Positions 31,176-41,728 of a stretch of 64,000 nt of DNA are shown here, piece after piece. This stretch comes from Pyrenophora tritici-repentis. Lineage: Eukaryota > Ascomycota > Dothideomycetes > Pleosporales > Pleosporaceae. The notes beneath the pieces were generated by a model. It was not told where the DNA came from. It saw only the letters and a list, made by a program, of their open reading frames with translations, and did no database searches. Within the stretch, counting starts at the first letter, position 1; each line of letters opens with the position of its first letter. A program made the position numbers and the translations under genes. The stretch lies in contig NC_089390.1 in NCBI RefSeq assembly GCF_003171515.1, forward strand, positions 7,378,001-7,442,000. The letters run 5' to 3'.

Positions 31176-31844
31176 TCAAGTATCGTAGGCCTTTCCGGAG
31201 AACAACTTCTTGAGCTTGGCTTGGAAAGTGTCTCGTTTGCGTAATGGTTTCAGAGCTTCACTTTGTTCACAATTCTTCCTCGGCTCTCTCTCTACTCTTG
31301 TCTTGTCGAACTTCTGGGTACGTTTATCGGCAACGTGTAGCCTCTCTATTGATGTGAGAGGTTTATTTGAGTATGGGTTCGTTCTGAAGTTGTGTCGTCT
31401 AACAAAGACGGTCTTGCGTTTTCGGAAAGTGCGTAGCCGACGATAACGCGGCTTTGGGGCCCTCGGAACGTCCTGGATGGGAGGATTCAGGTTTGTGGGG
31501 TCGATCAAATGAAGGATAACTAGCGCGTACGATGTTAGAGAAAACCTCTGGTCAGATGAGGCTTGACTTACTGTTGTTTCAGGATATATGGGATGTGGAA
31601 GTGTCGGCCATGAGTTGTGACCTCTGAAGTGGAAGAATGAGGTAGTGTGTGAAGTGATGAGATGACGAATTGAGGGTGTCTGTCGTAGAGGTAATGGTGT
31701 GAAAGCAAAGAATGTCTGATAGAGGCTGAGGGTAAATATAAGTTCGGGGTGGTTGAACTGAAAGTGATGCGTATTGTTTGTTTGCTTGTGGCCGAGGGGG
31801 CATGTGGGAGACGGAAGTGGGGATTTCGCTCTTGCTCTGCACAC
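31176..31844 (-). CDS. Basic protein of unknown function (tandem ORF C), start unresolved
   Basis: The frame is open for 222 codons but has no in-frame ATG, so the 5' end must be in another exon. The C-terminal 115 residues look coding: IQDVPRAPKPRYRRLRTF, then a long run rich in Arg and Lys, ending LKKLFSGKAYDT. A canonical GTAAGT donor with a GCTAG acceptor 52 nt later lies around 31515-31570, but joining there breaks the frame in each phase I tried. Function unknown. Confidence 0.35.
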   Translation of the reverse strand: MCRARAKSPLPSPTCPLGHKQTNNTHHFQFNHPELIFTLSLYQTFFAFTPLPLRQTPSIRHLITSHTTSFFHFRGHNSWPTLPHPIYPETTVSQASSDQRFSLTSYALVILHLIDPTNLNPPIQDVPRAPKPRYRRLRTFRKRKTVFVRRHNFRTNPYSNKPLTSIERLHVADKRTQKFDKTRVEREPRKNCEQSEALKPLRKRDTFQAKLKKLFSGKAYDT

Positions 31845-32237
31845 ATGATGGCAGCTTCTTCAACATATTCTGAGACGTGCAGGCTTGATCTGTATCCCAA
31901 GGAAGGCGTCAATGTATGAGAACTGCGACCGCATTAATAAATGTATGCAAATGTCACTTGGATCGCAGGCATGATGTGGCAATTTCAGCAGCTAGGTGCG
32001 TGCTTAATGCAAGGACCTGATGTATTTGAGAATAGAATCACTTTTCACGGGTGTCAAGAGATTTAATATGAATGACAGATTGAGAAAGATTTTGCTTTGT
32101 ACTACAAAATCCCTAAAATAAGCCCTTGGATCCTACGTCCCGGGACCCTTCTGACAAAGAGGACCTGCGCAAAGCACAGAGATGCTGTCACAAGAAGCAT
32201 ACAGTCTTCTGATGAAGAAAACCAAGCATTCCATCAC
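31845..32237. other. Intergenic
   Basis: 3' flank of the inositol-monophosphatase gene and upstream side of ORF C. No gene, RNA or repeat seen. Confidence 0.5.
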
Positions 32238-33599
32238 TCAAGGATACACAAACTTGCGATCGCCCATGATTCCCCAGAGCTCTTCAACTACGGCCTTTTG
32301 CTCCTCTCGCTTCGCATGGCGAACTGCAAAGTACAATCTACCCTCAAGCGTCGGATCCCAATTCCCGGGGTTGGCGCTCGCAACGATACCACCAGCCTCT
32401 TCAAGAATGATCCACCCAGCACAGACATCCCAGATGTACACGCCGCCCTCCCAGAAGACATCAAGCATGCCATGTGCGACGTAACAAAAGTCCAACGCTG
32501 CGGAGCCGTTGGAGCGGATCGACTTGCACATTGCGCCGCCGTCAGACTGGTTGGTCAAGAGAGCGTTGTGCACCGAAGTACGCAAAGCCCAGTTAGGACC
32601 AGAGCGCTGGTTACCCCATTCCACAGCAATAAGGCAGGTGCTGAGAGATGGCATGGGTGGCGGGATGTGTTGAACTGGCAGCTTGACCTGCAGACCAGTC
32701 ATAGTCTTGGTCAAATACGCACCCTCATCCTTGACCGCATGGTACATGTCTCCACGGAAAGGATTGTAGACGACGCCCACAACAGGCTTTTTATCAATAG
32801 TCAACGCCAAGGATATGGCACAGTTGGGAACGCCGCGCGAAAAGTTGAGTGTTCCATCGATTGGATCACAGACGAAAGTGGGAGTATCTTGAAGCTTTGT
32901 ACCCTTCTTGAAGGTTTCCTCGCCTAAGAAGCCAAAGGAAGGATAGGCGGTTTGGAGACGGGACTCGACCATGTCCTCGATTTGCTTGTCAAATTCGGTG
33001 ACCAAGTCGGAGGTGTTGTTCTTAAACTGCGCGAGTGTCAGGACTGAGTGCTCGGCCTCCAGCATGATCTTTCCCCCGTTCATGGCAATCTCCCGGAGAA
33101 GAAGATGGACCTTCTTGAGGTCGTCTCTAGCTAAATTGTGCTTGGCGAGCGTAAGGTCGAAATGGGGAGTGGCGGGAGGTGTCGTGTCAGGCGTGTCCTT
33201 GTCCTTCTCAGGGCTGCTCTCGACAGAAGTAGTAGAGAGTGTCTTGTGTGTTGGAGTGTCCGGTGCCGTAAATGAACAAAGCAATGGCTGAGCCATGTTC
33301 TTTGTGTGAGGCATCGTAAATGAGGTCTTTGTTGAGAAGCTCCTGAATTTTCTTGTGCTGATATAAGTGGTCAAGGTTCTCAGTCGTAGTTGAGAATTGG
33401 GTAGATTGCTAATGGGAACTCCATAAGAGAACTGGGATCCTGGATTTATATGTGGTCGAGCCTCGCAGGAACAGCGTGGAACTGTTATCCAGACATTGAT
33501 GCTATATGGTGAATGCGTATGTTTGGGTCGAACGGCGGGCCCCAGTATAAAGCGCAGGTTCTGTGAGAAAGCAGTTGGAAGAATGGACCGTGCTGACAT
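32238..33599 (-). CDS. Inositol monophosphatase-family phosphatase (QutG-like)
   Basis: A single-exon frame of 453 aa. The metal-binding motifs of the lithium-sensitive phosphatase superfamily are all present: GEE at about 226-228, DPIDGT at about 245-250 and WDVCAG with Asp at about 391. The family hydrolyses inositol monophosphate or related sugar and nucleotide phosphates. Fungal relatives include the product of the quinate-cluster gene qutG, but no other quinate gene is visible nearby. The domain begins around residue 150. The first 95 residues are basic and Ser-rich, and a second in-frame ATG lies at 33314 (MPHTKN). So the extension is either a mitochondrial-type presequence or untranslated leader. 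Confidence 0.88.
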   Translation of the reverse strand: MSARSILPTAFSQNLRFILGPAVRPKHTHSPYSINVWITVPRCSCEARPHINPGSQFSYGVPISNLPNSQLRLRTLTTYISTRKFRSFSTKTSFTMPHTKNMAQPLLCSFTAPDTPTHKTLSTTSVESSPEKDKDTPDTTPPATPHFDLTLAKHNLARDDLKKVHLLLREIAMNGGKIMLEAEHSVLTLAQFKNNTSDLVTEFDKQIEDMVESRLQTAYPSFGFLGEETFKKGTKLQDTPTFVCDPIDGTLNFSRGVPNCAISLALTIDKKPVVGVVYNPFRGDMYHAVKDEGAYLTKTMTGLQVKLPVQHIPPPMPSLSTCLIAVEWGNQRSGPNWALRTSVHNALLTNQSDGGAMCKSIRSNGSAALDFCYVAHGMLDVFWEGGVYIWDVCAGWIILEEAGGIVASANPGNWDPTLEGRLYFAVRHAKREEQKAVVEELWGIMGDRKFVYP

Positions 33600-34145
33600 T
33601 GTTATCCAGACAAAGTGATCATAGAGCCATCATGTTTCACATAGAGTAACATGATATTTTTTGTCGTTATAATTCACAAGTTCGCTGCTTGGTGTGTGTT
33701 TAACTCTCTTCTCGGTATCTGTGTGTCGGTGGAAGGCGAAGCGGTATGGTATGAGGCGTCCTGGAGCATTGGTGTAGGTGGTCTCAGATATAGCGAGGTC
33801 ATCCAGCCATGTTGATGCAAAACCTCAATACTTTTTTGGATGGTGGTTGGCGATGCCTGTCTCTGATCCAACACTTTCTACATGAACATTCCAATACTTT
33901 CCGAGTCTTTCCGCTGGTGAGACGTACCTTTGCGTACCGAGGTAAATTTTCACACGTGCTGACTGTCCTATCCTCAACAGGTCCGTGAATGGAACTTTCC
34001 GCATTACCTAGACAGCCAATGAAAATTTTATAAGAAAAGATTAGTGGAAGGTTAATCTGATTGGGTGTGAATGTTCCACAAACAAATGGTCTGTGCATTA
34101 TACCGCGAAGGTCTCGATCCTGCACCTGCATTCAAACTATTTTCA
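33600..34145. other. Intergenic
   Basis: Promoter side of the phosphatase gene; no supported gene, RNA or repeat. Confidence 0.45.
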
Positions 34146-34147
34146 TA

Positions 34148-34262
34148 CCACCTGGGTGACATAAAATACTGGACAGTGTGGGCAAGCACCCAATAGACGT
34201 TTCTGGCGACTACAGTGGCTTTTTTACACTAGTGTGTCCAGTATTTTATGACACCCGGGTGA
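34148..34262. mobile_element. 115-bp MITE with TA target duplication
   Basis: Non-coding. The ends form an inverted repeat of about 28 bp (CACCYGGGTGWCATAAAATA, then CTGGACA), with two internal mismatches. TA dinucleotides flank it at 34146-34147 and 34263-34264. Size, inverted repeats and TA duplication fit a Tc1/mariner- or pogo-derived miniature element. The ends do not match the 88-bp repeats of the larger transposon here, so it is probably moved by a different transposase. Confidence 0.85.
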
Positions 34263-34264
34263 TA

Positions 34265-35074
34265 CTGTTCCATTCAGAAGTAGTGGGTAGTTTGAAGGGT
34301 TCTAATTTAGTAAAGGTGAAATATAAGCAATCAAGGTGGGTTGGAAACATGTCAGCACATGTCAGCGCTTCTTGCCGAAAGCGTCTTGGCACGCGATTAG
34401 GCAGCGACTGAAAATGCATGGTCTGAGAATACCGAGCACACAAACTGAGAGCCAAACATAGGCAAAACGATTCAATAAATAGACAAGATAAGAAGGCGAG
34501 GATGTCATGGTACTAGTACCGGAGGTGAGACAGTCCAGCATTTCTCCGGACTAACTCAACGCCAATGTGAACACGATTTAAATATAATACTGTAAGATTT
34601 AAAAGACAGCAGGCAAAACGTTTACAGTTCACCGATGCGTTGTAGTGTAATTTTGGTACATCCCAAAGAAAAAAACCGTCTATCCTTTCGACCTGAGCAT
34701 GCAAAGCACACCATGAGCCCTTCCTTCCCGAGGTTATTTTCAATACCCCACAACACATTTGCCTTAGCTACACAAATACCTGGCTTGAATATCCTTCAAG
34801 GCCCCGATCCTTCATTCTCTCAGCGTTAATTCAACGCCAGAGTCATGCACAAATAAAGATTGAAAATAGATGCTCAAGATGAAAATAGATGCTCAAGATG
34901 AAAATAAATGCTCAAGATGAAATAAATGCTCAAGATGAAAATAAATACTCAAGATGAATCGCTTGGAGGCGGAAATAGACTAACCATGAAGAATTTTGAG
35001 GCATCACATGGCAGCAAACATCTGTTCAGCCTGATGTATTGTCTGGCTGAGAATGCTCAAGCCCAACAGACGGA
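34265..35074. other. Intergenic with a minisatellite
   Basis: No supported gene. Apart from the 19-bp tandem repeat listed separately, the region is AT-rich and featureless. It includes the 3' flank of the RBM42-like gene. Confidence 0.45.
34862..34955 (+). repeat. 19-bp tandem repeat, five copies
   Basis: Unit GAAAATARATGCTCAAGAT at 34862-34880, 34881-34899, 34900-34918, 34919-34936 (one base shorter) and 34937-34955. It lies about 120 bp beyond the stop codon of the RBM42-like gene, on its 3' side. Confidence 0.95.
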
Positions 35075-36049
35075 TCAACCTAGAATCCTAGGACCGCTGT
35101 TCTTGCCCTTCTTCTGGACACCACGGGGAACGAACATGGCCGGGGAAGCCACAACAGCAGGAGTGCTAGTGGCGGTAGTCTTTTCTCTGTTATTTTTGTT
35201 GTTCTTGTTCTTTCCCTGCTTGTGCTTGTCGTCCCGCTTAGTAACAGCCTTGACTTCAGACGTGGCTCGCTTGATGAGGACTGGATGACTTCCAATGTAC
35301 TTGCCATTCATTTCCTTGGCGGCGCGGAAGTAGTCGTCGGTGTCAGAAAAGCTCACGAAACCGTAGCTTCTGCTCTTTGTGGATTTTTTGTCTCGGACAA
35401 CGCGGGCTTTGGACAGAGACGGGTACTTTGCGAAAGCCTTGAGGAGCGAATCATCGGTGACTTCACCAGCAAGGTTGCCAATGAAGAGTCGCGGGTGAAG
35501 AGGGTTCCACTCAAGCAGTGTTTCGTCTTCCCACTGTTTCCCACCGCCTTCACGAATGACGGTTTTGCGTTTGCCATCAGCCGACTGGCCGGCCTCTGTG
35601 TCGGGAGTTGCTGCAGCTTCAGGACGTACACTGGCGGTTGCGCCTGCTCCCTTCTTTGCGTTTGCGTCGCCGGCGTTGTATGCGCTATTCCACTCTGCAA
35701 TTCGAGCCTCTTCTTCGGGATCATAGGTACTACCAAATCCGCGATTGTTGTTCATCGACGGAGCAGCGGGGTAGGAGGTGGCAGGTGCAGCGGCCGCATA
35801 GGCTGGGTATGAGTAGTTGTTGTAAGCGTTGCTGGGCGGGTAAGCAGAGGCCTGGTAAGGAGCGCTCACAGTGGCTTGCGAGTAGTTTGTTGGAGCAGCA
35901 GCGGCTTGCGGAGATGCTTGAGCCGCGGCGAAGCCAGCAAACATGTTTGAGTTGGCCTGGCTTCGTGCGCCGGCGTTGTTTGATCTAGAAGGCGGCGCTG
36001 AGTAAGTAGTTGGCGGCGGTCGCGCCGGAAGGGAGTGATGAGGCTGCAT
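35075..36049 (-). CDS. RBM42-like RNA-binding protein (single RRM)
   Basis: A single-exon frame of 324 aa. The N-terminal 115 residues are low-complexity, rich in Ala, Pro, Tyr and Asn. A linker with IREGGGKQWEDETLLEW, the conserved segment before the RRM in RBM42 proteins, leads into one RNA recognition motif (about residues 183-265). RNP2 is LFIGNL and RNP1 is KSRSYGFVSF. The C-terminus is basic (KQGKNKNNKNNREK) and ends GPRILG. RBM42 relatives bind mRNA and take part in splicing or translation control. The gene is divergent from the 6-phosphogluconate dehydrogenase gene. Confidence 0.9.
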   Translation of the reverse strand: MQPHHSLPARPPPTTYSAPPSRSNNAGARSQANSNMFAGFAAAQASPQAAAAPTNYSQATVSAPYQASAYPPSNAYNNYSYPAYAAAAPATSYPAAPSMNNNRGFGSTYDPEEEARIAEWNSAYNAGDANAKKGAGATASVRPEAAATPDTEAGQSADGKRKTVIREGGGKQWEDETLLEWNPLHPRLFIGNLAGEVTDDSLLKAFAKYPSLSKARVVRDKKSTKSRSYGFVSFSDTDDYFRAAKEMNGKYIGSHPVLIKRATSEVKAVTKRDDKHKQGKNKNNKNNREKTTATSTPAVVASPAMFVPRGVQKKGKNSGPRILG

Positions 36050-37445
36050 ATCGATGTTGGAACGCTGCGTCAGTTCAGGCTAACCTTAGCGAGGTGATGA
36101 CTTAACCAGCTACTGCTCGGGATGCGCGTGGCTGTCGCGGCGTGTGTAGACTGGTGGTGCGATGATGGGTCGCGTTTGTCCTTGGGTAGATTGTTTGTAG
36201 GGGCGCGGAGGGCGAAAGTGAGCGGTGAGGCGCAGTCTGCTTTGATCTTGGGGCGAGTATAGTGGTGTGATTACGGCAGTGGGGTGAATGAGCCGGTAGA
36301 GTCAGTTTGTTTGGGCGTGAATTAATGCCGCAGGGTTGCGCAGGCGATTTAGTGGCGCTGACGACAGCAGGGCTGACTGAGAAGATTTTGTTGGTAGAGC
36401 GTGTAGCTGATGGGGATCGGGGTTTGCACTGTTTGGACGGAGCTGGAGCTGCGTGGGATGGCGGGCCGGCGTAAATTGCGGAAGCCGTGGAGATGCGTCA
36501 AATACCAAATGGGGCCTTGACGTTGTGATTATTCCGCGTTTGTTGGGTCAGGTCTAGTCGCAGGATGAAATGGGGCTTGGCGTTGGGTCACGTGTATCGG
36601 CGTCTTTCACATGGACCCGCTTCACATGACCATGACGGCATGGAAACTAGGGTTGATATCGAACGAGTGACAGACGCAATACGGCCGAGCAAACGTCTTT
36701 CTGCTTCGCTCTAGCATGCAAGCAAGCAACCATGGAAGCATTCATCCACTCGCTAGCGTGTCGGATGATCCCTGCACGTCCACTTGCCCCTCCTTCCGTA
36801 ATGCTGTGTTATGTAAGGCTGAGCATGGAGGGGCTACGAGTGCGAGCGTCGCAGACAGCCGCATCTCGCTGCGAACTCGTTGGTCCCGGTCTGTACCATG
36901 AATTTCATTAGTCTGGCGCAGACGCAGACGCAGACGCAGATGAAAACGAACTCGTCCACCCACCATGGCCATGCACACGGCCTGCAATGTCGCGTTTCCC
37001 AGTCGCAGCTAGATGCGCAAACCCACTCGCGTCTAGGCTGCCCCATGTGCAAGCAGCTTTCTAATCATGAGACGTCAAACTTTCCGAGCACAGCAAACCG
37101 TCTCGACAACGGCATCGGCACAATGGCGTACATGTACCGTCTTCGCCTTTACCGCCGCGGCCGAAGCTATTCTCCGTTACTTGCGCGAATGTGATGCTGG
37201 CATCTAGTGGGACGTGCAGCCATTGATGCAATAGTAGTGTGCCCCGCTTGTTTCCAAAGTCTTTCCGGCCACTACATTATCTCAGAAGACCCCCACTAAC
37301 CTTCTTCTTCCTTCCTCTTGACTTGACCATCACCAGCTTCCACAGCCCCCAATTGTCTTCTTGTGTTGCACGACCGGTCGCTGCAACTTTCCCGCCATCC
37401 CAACACATCTACCCGTACATCCACTTCCACTCGACAACAGCAATC
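36050..37445. other. 1.4-kb divergent promoter region
   Basis: Lies between the RBM42-like gene and GND. A short (GCAGAC)n run lies at 36917-36940. The 200 bp before the GND start codon are pyrimidine-rich, as in highly expressed fungal genes. No supported gene or RNA. Confidence 0.5.
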
Positions 37446-39476
37446 ATGACTGAGCCCGTTGGAGATTTCGGCCTCATCGGCTTGGCCGTCAGTACTTCCC
37501 CATCTCATCGCGATTATCCCCAACATTCGCCCACTCCTTCGAAACTCTCCATCGACTGGACGGTCAAGCAATTGAGCCATGCTAACACACTACTCAGGTC
37601 ATGGGCCAAAACTTGATCCTCAACGCGTAAGTCATGCTCCACTGTCTACCATCAATACACCAGTACTAACACTACGTAGTGCTGATCATGGTTTCACGGT
37701 ATGGAGCCTCCTCCATGTCTGTCCTAGCCAAAATACTGACTTAAACTCAGGTCGTTGCCTTCAACCGAACGTAAGCGCTTCGATGGACTACACAAGGCAT
37801 ACACTGACAGGCAGGTAGCGTTGCCAAGGTTGACCGATTCTTAAACGACGGTAAGCACCATGTTGGATGCTGCTACAGACAGCGCTGACGATCAACAGAG
37901 GCCAAGGGCAAGTCCATTGTTGGCGCCCACTCCATGGAGGAGTTCGTCAGCAAGCTCAAGAAGCCCCGCCGCATGATGCTTCTCGTCATGGCCGGCAAGC
38001 CCGTTGACGACTTCATCGAGCTCATCCTCCAGGCTGGTGCTGAGGAGGGTGACATCATCATCGACGGCGGTAACTCCCACTACCCCGACACGAACCGCCG
38101 CACAAACTACCTCAAGTCAAAGGGCATCCGATTCGTCGGATCTGGTGTCTCTGGAGGAGAGGAGGGTGCCCGTTACGGCCCTAGCATCATGCCCGGTGGT
38201 AACGAGGAGGCGTGGCCATACATCAAGGTAGGAATCCGCAAACAGCGCAGAATGCACGTCTAACATTGCTGTAGGACGTTCTCCAGTCGATTTCTGCAAA
38301 GTCTGACGGTGAGGCCTGCTGCCAATGGGTTGGTGACGAGGGTGCCGGTCACTACGTCAAGATGGTCCACAACGGTATTGAGTACGGTGACATGCAATTG
38401 ATCTGCGAAGTGAGATGACACAATGCCGTGGAAAGAGAAGTAAACTGACGAAAAACAGGCCTACGACATCATGAAACGCGGTCTTGGCATGAAGAACAAG
38501 GAGATTGGCGATGTTTTCACACAATGGAACAAGGGCGTTCTCGACTCTTTCCTGATCGAAATCACCCGAGACATCATGTACAAGAACGACGACGACGGTG
38601 TTGCCATCGTTGAGAAGATTCTTGACTCTGCCGGCCAGAAGGGTACCGGAAAGTGGACCGCCATCAACGCACTCGACCTCGGTATGCCCGTTACTCTGAT
38701 CGGAGAGGCCGTCTTCGCTCGTTGCCTAAGTTCGCTCAAGCAGGAGCGTGGCCGTGCTGCTGGTCTTTTGGACGGACCCACTCCCAGCTTCTCCGGCGAC
38801 CGCCAGGCTTTCATCGACAACCTCGAGCAGGCCCTTTACGCATCCAAGATCATCTCATACGCCCAGGGCTTCATGCTGATCCAGAACGTAAGTTGAACCG
38901 GCAGCAATCTTGAACTCGTGCTAATTTCGACACAGGCTGCCAAGGAGTACAAGTGGAAGCTTAACAAGCCAGAGATTGCCCTCATGTGGCGTGGTGGCTG
39001 CATTATCCGCTCCGTTTTCTTAAAGGAGATCACCAGCGCGTACCGCAAGAACCCTGAGCTCGAGAACTTGCTTTTCGACGAATTTTTCAGCAAGGCTATC
39101 CACAAGGCTCAGTCCGGATGGAGAGAGTGAGTATTTGTCCATGGCAAGGACGTACAACGCTAATTGTCTGCCAGTGTCGTTTCCAAGGGTGCTCTCTGGG
39201 GTATTCCCACTCCCGCTTTCAGCACTGCTTTGAGCTTCTACGACGGTTACCGCGCCAAGGACCTCCCCGCCAACCTGTTGCAAGCGCAGCGTGACTACTT
39301 TGGTGCGCACACTTTCAGGATCAAGCCCGAGTACGCCAACGCTACATACAAGGAGGGCCAGGACATTCACGTCAACTGGACCGGAAGGGGTGGAAACATC
39401 TCTGCTTCAGTAAGTAACCATCCCGGACCATAGTTGTGCGTAAGCAGCTAACATTGGACAGACCTACAACGCTTAA
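37446..39476 (+). CDS. GND1: 6-phosphogluconate dehydrogenase, decarboxylating
   Basis: Eleven exons: 37446-37487, 37598-37626, 37680-37698, 37751-37770, 37819-37850, 37899-38227, 38275-38409, 38459-38887, 38936-39126, 39175-39409, 39462-39476. They give 491 aa, the family norm. The first five exons are tiny (19-42 nt), and together they encode the NADP-binding [12 protein letters not shown] fold. Later family marks are [26 protein letters not shown] and, near the catalytic Lys, [15 protein letters not shown]. The C-terminal part has the substrate-binding region FGAHTFRI. The enzyme makes ribulose 5-phosphate and NADPH in the cytosolic pentose phosphate pathway. The dense 5' introns are unusual for this window and probably affect expression. 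Confidence 0.97.
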
Positions 39477-40174
39477 AAGCTGGATATCAATCGCTGTTAG
39501 AAGGGAGCTCACCGCTAACCCGGGTTTGCGGATGAAAAACAAAGAATCTGAGGATTGAAATACCTCTAATCTAGAATGAACAACTATTCGCATGTCTCGT
39601 GTCTGCTCGTGCCAACGTGAATGTAGAAGGAATGGCGTGAGCGCTTGGGTTATGGTGATGGACGTGTGCTGCTCGAAGCGCTAACTAGCTCAACGTAGCG
39701 TCGTGTGGAGACCCTCGCCCGACAGAAGCCACCCCACTCTGAAGTCAATGTCGCTACGATTCCCGTGCATCCATTGTTAACAGCTAATAAACAAACAACC
39801 AGAAAGGTTAGAGAGCTCTTCACGGGTAACAATCGCTTTCATTGGTGCCCCTGCAAGCCCCTGCACGAAACCTTGGCGGACCAACTACGGAAAGTTGCAG
39901 CGCATCAACACAACACCACTACATCCGCCCCGAGCTCTACAGCTCCGTCACGCCCGCGCTTCCCCATCCCTTGGTCGCGCGTGCGTTGTCGATTATTTAA
40001 TTTCTTTCATTCCTTTGAATTGTATATTCACAACTTGTATGACTCACTGGCGTTGAGTCTTTCATCCGGGCAAGGTTTTGGTGCTAACAAGATCGAGTGC
40101 AGCGGAGCAACAATTCAGACTCCGCCTGTAATACACGAGAGCTTGGGGAAAAAGAATTAGGATTTTCGACTACC
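39477..40174. other. Intergenic between GND1 and LSM12
   Basis: 3' flank of GND1 and promoter and leader of the LSM12-like gene. A long open frame here (39705-40160) has no domain and I do not call it. Confidence 0.5.
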
Positions 40175-41031
40175 ATGGCGGACAAGCGCAACAGCATTGC
40201 GGGCAAGGTCGCGACTCCCAACCTAAAACCCAGCGCCGCGTCAAGCAAAGAGACCATAGATGCAGACTCCATTCTGTACAAGGCTGTTGGATCCCGGTAT
40301 GCTCTATTCGCTCATATGGTTTCCTTCAAGGTCTCCGGTGGCTCTCTGGAACTAGCTGACGCTCAACAGTATCAAGATTACATGCGCCCCTGGCAAGAAC
40401 GTTCTCGAGGGCACTTTGTTCACCGCATGCAACATCACCCATGCCATAGCCATCAATACTGCATCTGCGCCACCAAATCCTTCGGCTTCAGTCTTCACCC
40501 AACCCGGGGACTACCACATCATCCCATTTGCACACATAGAATCGTTTGAGGTTATTGGCACAGGGGAACGGGCGCCCGAGTCTACAGGAGCCTATGATGG
40601 AGCGCTTCCCAGCATCTCCAAGGTGGACATGGCTGCGATCCTGGCACGGGAGGAACAGACTATCCGCGAGATGAAGAAGAAGGATGCGCAAAAGGGCAAG
40701 GGTGTCAGTCAGGAAGCGCAAGAGCTGTTTGATGCCATATCAAGGACGTGAGTCATGCAATTACAGTCTGCATACCGAAATAGAACACTGATACATCTAC
40801 AACAGCCTACCAACCCGTTGGGCAGACACCCAAATCGTGGTCAGTGATTCCGTCCTGATCCAGGCACCATACACACTCGACAGCATCAAAGCGCCTGCCG
40901 ACAAGGCACAGGCTGAGAAGCACGTCCGCAAGATTGTCGAACACTACTACCAGCGTAAGAAGGGCGGTTCCTCTGGAGGGGCCGCTCGCGCTCAGGTTGC
41001 AATCCCCAATGCGCCGCGAAAGGGAGGTTAG
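40175..41031 (+). CDS. LSM12: LSM12-like protein (LSm domain plus anticodon-binding domain)
   Basis: Three exons (40175-40296, 40370-40747, 40806-41031) give 241 aa. After splicing, the LSm-like domain reads IKITCAPGKNVLEGTLFT and continues NITHAIAIN. The C-terminal anticodon-binding domain follows, with REMKKKDAQKGKGVSQEAQ, then LPTRWADTQIVV and VRKIVEHYYQRKK. This two-domain layout is typical of Lsm12. In yeast Lsm12 associates with Pbp1 (ataxin-2) and Pbp4 in RNA metabolism and stress granules. All introns have GT-AG ends and short lengths (73 and 58 nt). Confidence 0.9.
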
Positions 41032-41604
41032 ATACCAAGCAGTCCAGGGTCTTGTGTGAGGAGTAAGTCGGTCGTAAGGTTTGAAGATTCCGAGGACCTT
41101 GAGACAGATGATGTACCTGTGTTGAGCAGGACGCAATCGCTCGACTCTCGCTCTTATGGGCATCATTGAGAGATGGCAGCCCCGCAATCCTCCAGTCAAG
41201 GCGAAAAGCTTTGCGATGGTCGTTCCTCGGAATGATTCTTACATCGCATGCGAAAGACTGGGCCCTCTAGTTATTGTAGTATTTGAAGTCTGAAATCAAC
41301 AACACATTCAAACATTGACTTGTACTGCAGTGATTATGATTCCCTGTGGTCTTGGTCATCTTCACACTTTGAGAATCTCTCTGCCTCCCCAAACCTATCC
41401 CACACTCATCATCTCCCTTTTACACCCTCCACCAACAAACACACCGCTTCCCAGATTAATACAACATTTGTTCCTCTCTCTATCACCGGCACAGTCATGG
41501 TGATTTCCTTTCCCCTCTACCCAAAGTCCATGTTTCTGCAATCACTGAAGGACAGTATGGTGACAGAAATCACATAGTTGACTCTTACAATTACGATTTC
41601 CTCT
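41032..41604. other. Intergenic upstream of the 5S gene
   Basis: 3' flank of the LSM12-like gene and 5' flank of the 5S rRNA gene. A tract rich in C, T and A (41370-41500) contains no gene. Confidence 0.5.
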
Positions 41605-41723
41605 ACATACGACCATAGGACACCGAAAACAGCGCTTCCCGTTCGCTCAGCGGTACTTAAACGGTGTACCGGCGGATTAGTAGTCAGGTGGGTGACCACT
41701 GGCGAATCCCCGCTGTTGTATGT
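41605..41723 (+). rRNA. 5S ribosomal RNA gene
   Basis: About 119 nt starting ACATACGACCATAGG and ending GCTGTTGTATGT, both conserved ends of fungal 5S rRNA. The internal loop blocks GCTCAGCGGTACTTAAACGG and GGTGGGTGACCACTGGCGAA match the family. These include the promoter elements read by TFIIIA and TFIIIC. The helix formed by ACACCG and CGGTGT is intact although both sides differ from the GTGTGG/CCACAC I recall in other ascomycetes, which is a compensatory change. A T6 run follows at once as the Pol III terminator. Single 5S genes scattered among protein genes are normal in many filamentous fungi. Confidence 0.93.
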
Positions 41724-41728
41724 TTTTT
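41723..41728 (+). terminator. RNA polymerase III terminator of the 5S gene
   Basis: Six T residues directly at the 3' end of the 5S gene; a second T7 run follows about 10 bp later as a backup. Confidence 0.85.

Noticed and set aside
39705..40160. 151-codon plus-strand frame upstream of LSM12
   Set aside because: No recognisable domain, and it overlaps the LSM12 leader. The LSM12 exons are well supported just downstream in another frame.
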